The notes below the pieces were generated by a model. The model was not told where the DNA came from, ran no database searches, and saw only the letters and a list, made by a program, of their open reading frames with translations. Below are positions 4,962 through 5,168 of a stretch of DNA of 5,168 nt, one piece after another (position 1 is the first letter of the stretch; the number at the start of each line of letters is the position of its first letter). This DNA comes from Solirubrobacterales bacterium (GTDB taxonomy: Bacteria > Actinomycetota > Thermoleophilia > Solirubrobacterales > Solirubrobacteraceae), in contig JAPLCH010000243.1 of NCBI GenBank assembly GCA_026392325.1, forward strand, positions 1 through 5,168, written 5' to 3'. Both the position numbers and the translations under genes were made by a program.

Positions 4962-5168
4962 CCGAAGTGATTGAGGAACTGGCCGATCGAATTCGGTCGG
5001 CTGGCTCGGTCGTTGCGCTTACGGGCGCGGGAATTTCCACTCCATCTGGCATTCCAGACTTCAGGACTCCGGGAACGGGTCTCTGGGAGAACGTGAATCC
5101 GATGGAGGTTGCGCATGTTGACGTGCTCTTGAATGACCCTGCGATGTTCTGGGCTTTCTATGCGGAGC
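4958..5168 (+). CDS. Sir2-family NAD-dependent protein deacylase (partial, 3' end beyond window)
   Basis: Seventy N-terminal codons are present. The NAD-binding Rossmann signature of sirtuins is clear: GAGIS at residues 23-27 and SGIPDFR at 30-36, followed by a PGTGLW cofactor-loop segment (38-43). Sirtuins remove acetyl or other acyl groups from lysines, using NAD and yielding nicotinamide and O-acyl-ADP-ribose. The catalytic His of the HG motif and the zinc cysteines lie beyond the edge, so integrity and sirtuin class cannot be determined; the STPSGIPDFR...PGTGL pattern resembles class I and class U members. The GTG start overlaps the padR stop (GTGA), and AGAGG at 4943-4947 sits 10 bases upstream as a ribosome binding site, so translation is coupled with padR. 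Confidence 0.93.
   Translation, partial: MTEVIEELADRIRSAGSVVALTGAGISTPSGIPDFRTPGTGLWENVNPMEVAHVDVLLNDPAMFWAFYAE
4982..5001. repeat. 20-bp near-perfect palindrome inside the sirtuin 5' coding region
   Basis: The arms GCCGA-T-CGAA and TTCG-G-TCGGC are complementary at every position except one T/G pair, which would still wobble-pair in RNA. It encodes A9 to S14 and flanking residues, beginning 24 bases after the start codon. It could be a protein-binding dyad, an mRNA structure near the start, or chance; it is unlike the palindrome at the padR start apart from GAA/TTC half-sites. Confidence 0.3.

Overview
The window looks like an ordinary chromosomal stretch from a moderately GC-rich, probably actinobacterial genome. 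The evidence is the GTG starts on two or three genes, TGA as the stop in all four genes whose ends are visible, TANNNT-type -10 boxes a few bases upstream of start codons (leaderless style), and 4-base overlaps between genes. The mix of a secreted glucuronyl C5-epimerase-like protein, a lipoprotein with a C-terminal cysteine pair, an MCAD-like dehydrogenase and a PadR-sirtuin pair would suit Thermoleophilia or a related class. That placement is an inference from gene content and is not firm.

Layout. Bases 1-840, minus strand: the first 280 codons of an exported protein resembling the C-terminal (alpha/alpha) domain of D-glucuronyl C5-epimerase; its 3' end lies outside the window. A compact divergent junction (about 841-878) carries one -10-like box for each direction. 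Bases 879-1910, plus: a lipoprotein. Its stop overlaps the start of a CaCA-family Ca2+/H+ antiporter (1907-3058, plus), so the two form a coupled pair. A 169-base gap (3059-3227) holds a small hairpin, a likely promoter and a second hairpin that overlaps the ribosome binding site of the next gene. Bases 3228-4400, plus: a complete acyl-CoA dehydrogenase closest in sequence to medium-chain/short-chain types, followed by a strong intrinsic terminator (4430-4460). Bases 4491-4961, plus: a PadR-family winged-helix regulator with an N-terminal extension. It overlaps by 4 bases a Sir2-family NAD-dependent deacylase that starts at 4958 and runs off the right edge.

How the genes may work together. 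Three transcription units can be read on the plus strand: lipoprotein-antiporter, acyl-CoA dehydrogenase alone, and padR-sir2. The epimerase forms a separate minus-strand unit. The lipoprotein may act at the envelope together with the antiporter. The sirtuin and the acyl-CoA dehydrogenase could be linked, because acyl-CoA metabolism supplies protein acylation, but they are separated by a terminator and the link is speculative. I saw no mobile element, CRISPR array, RNA gene, phage gene or obvious new defence-like system. The most testable small-scale signals are a perfect 12-bp palindrome at the padR start (candidate autoregulatory operator), the tight divergent promoter region, and the hairpin over the dehydrogenase ribosome binding site.
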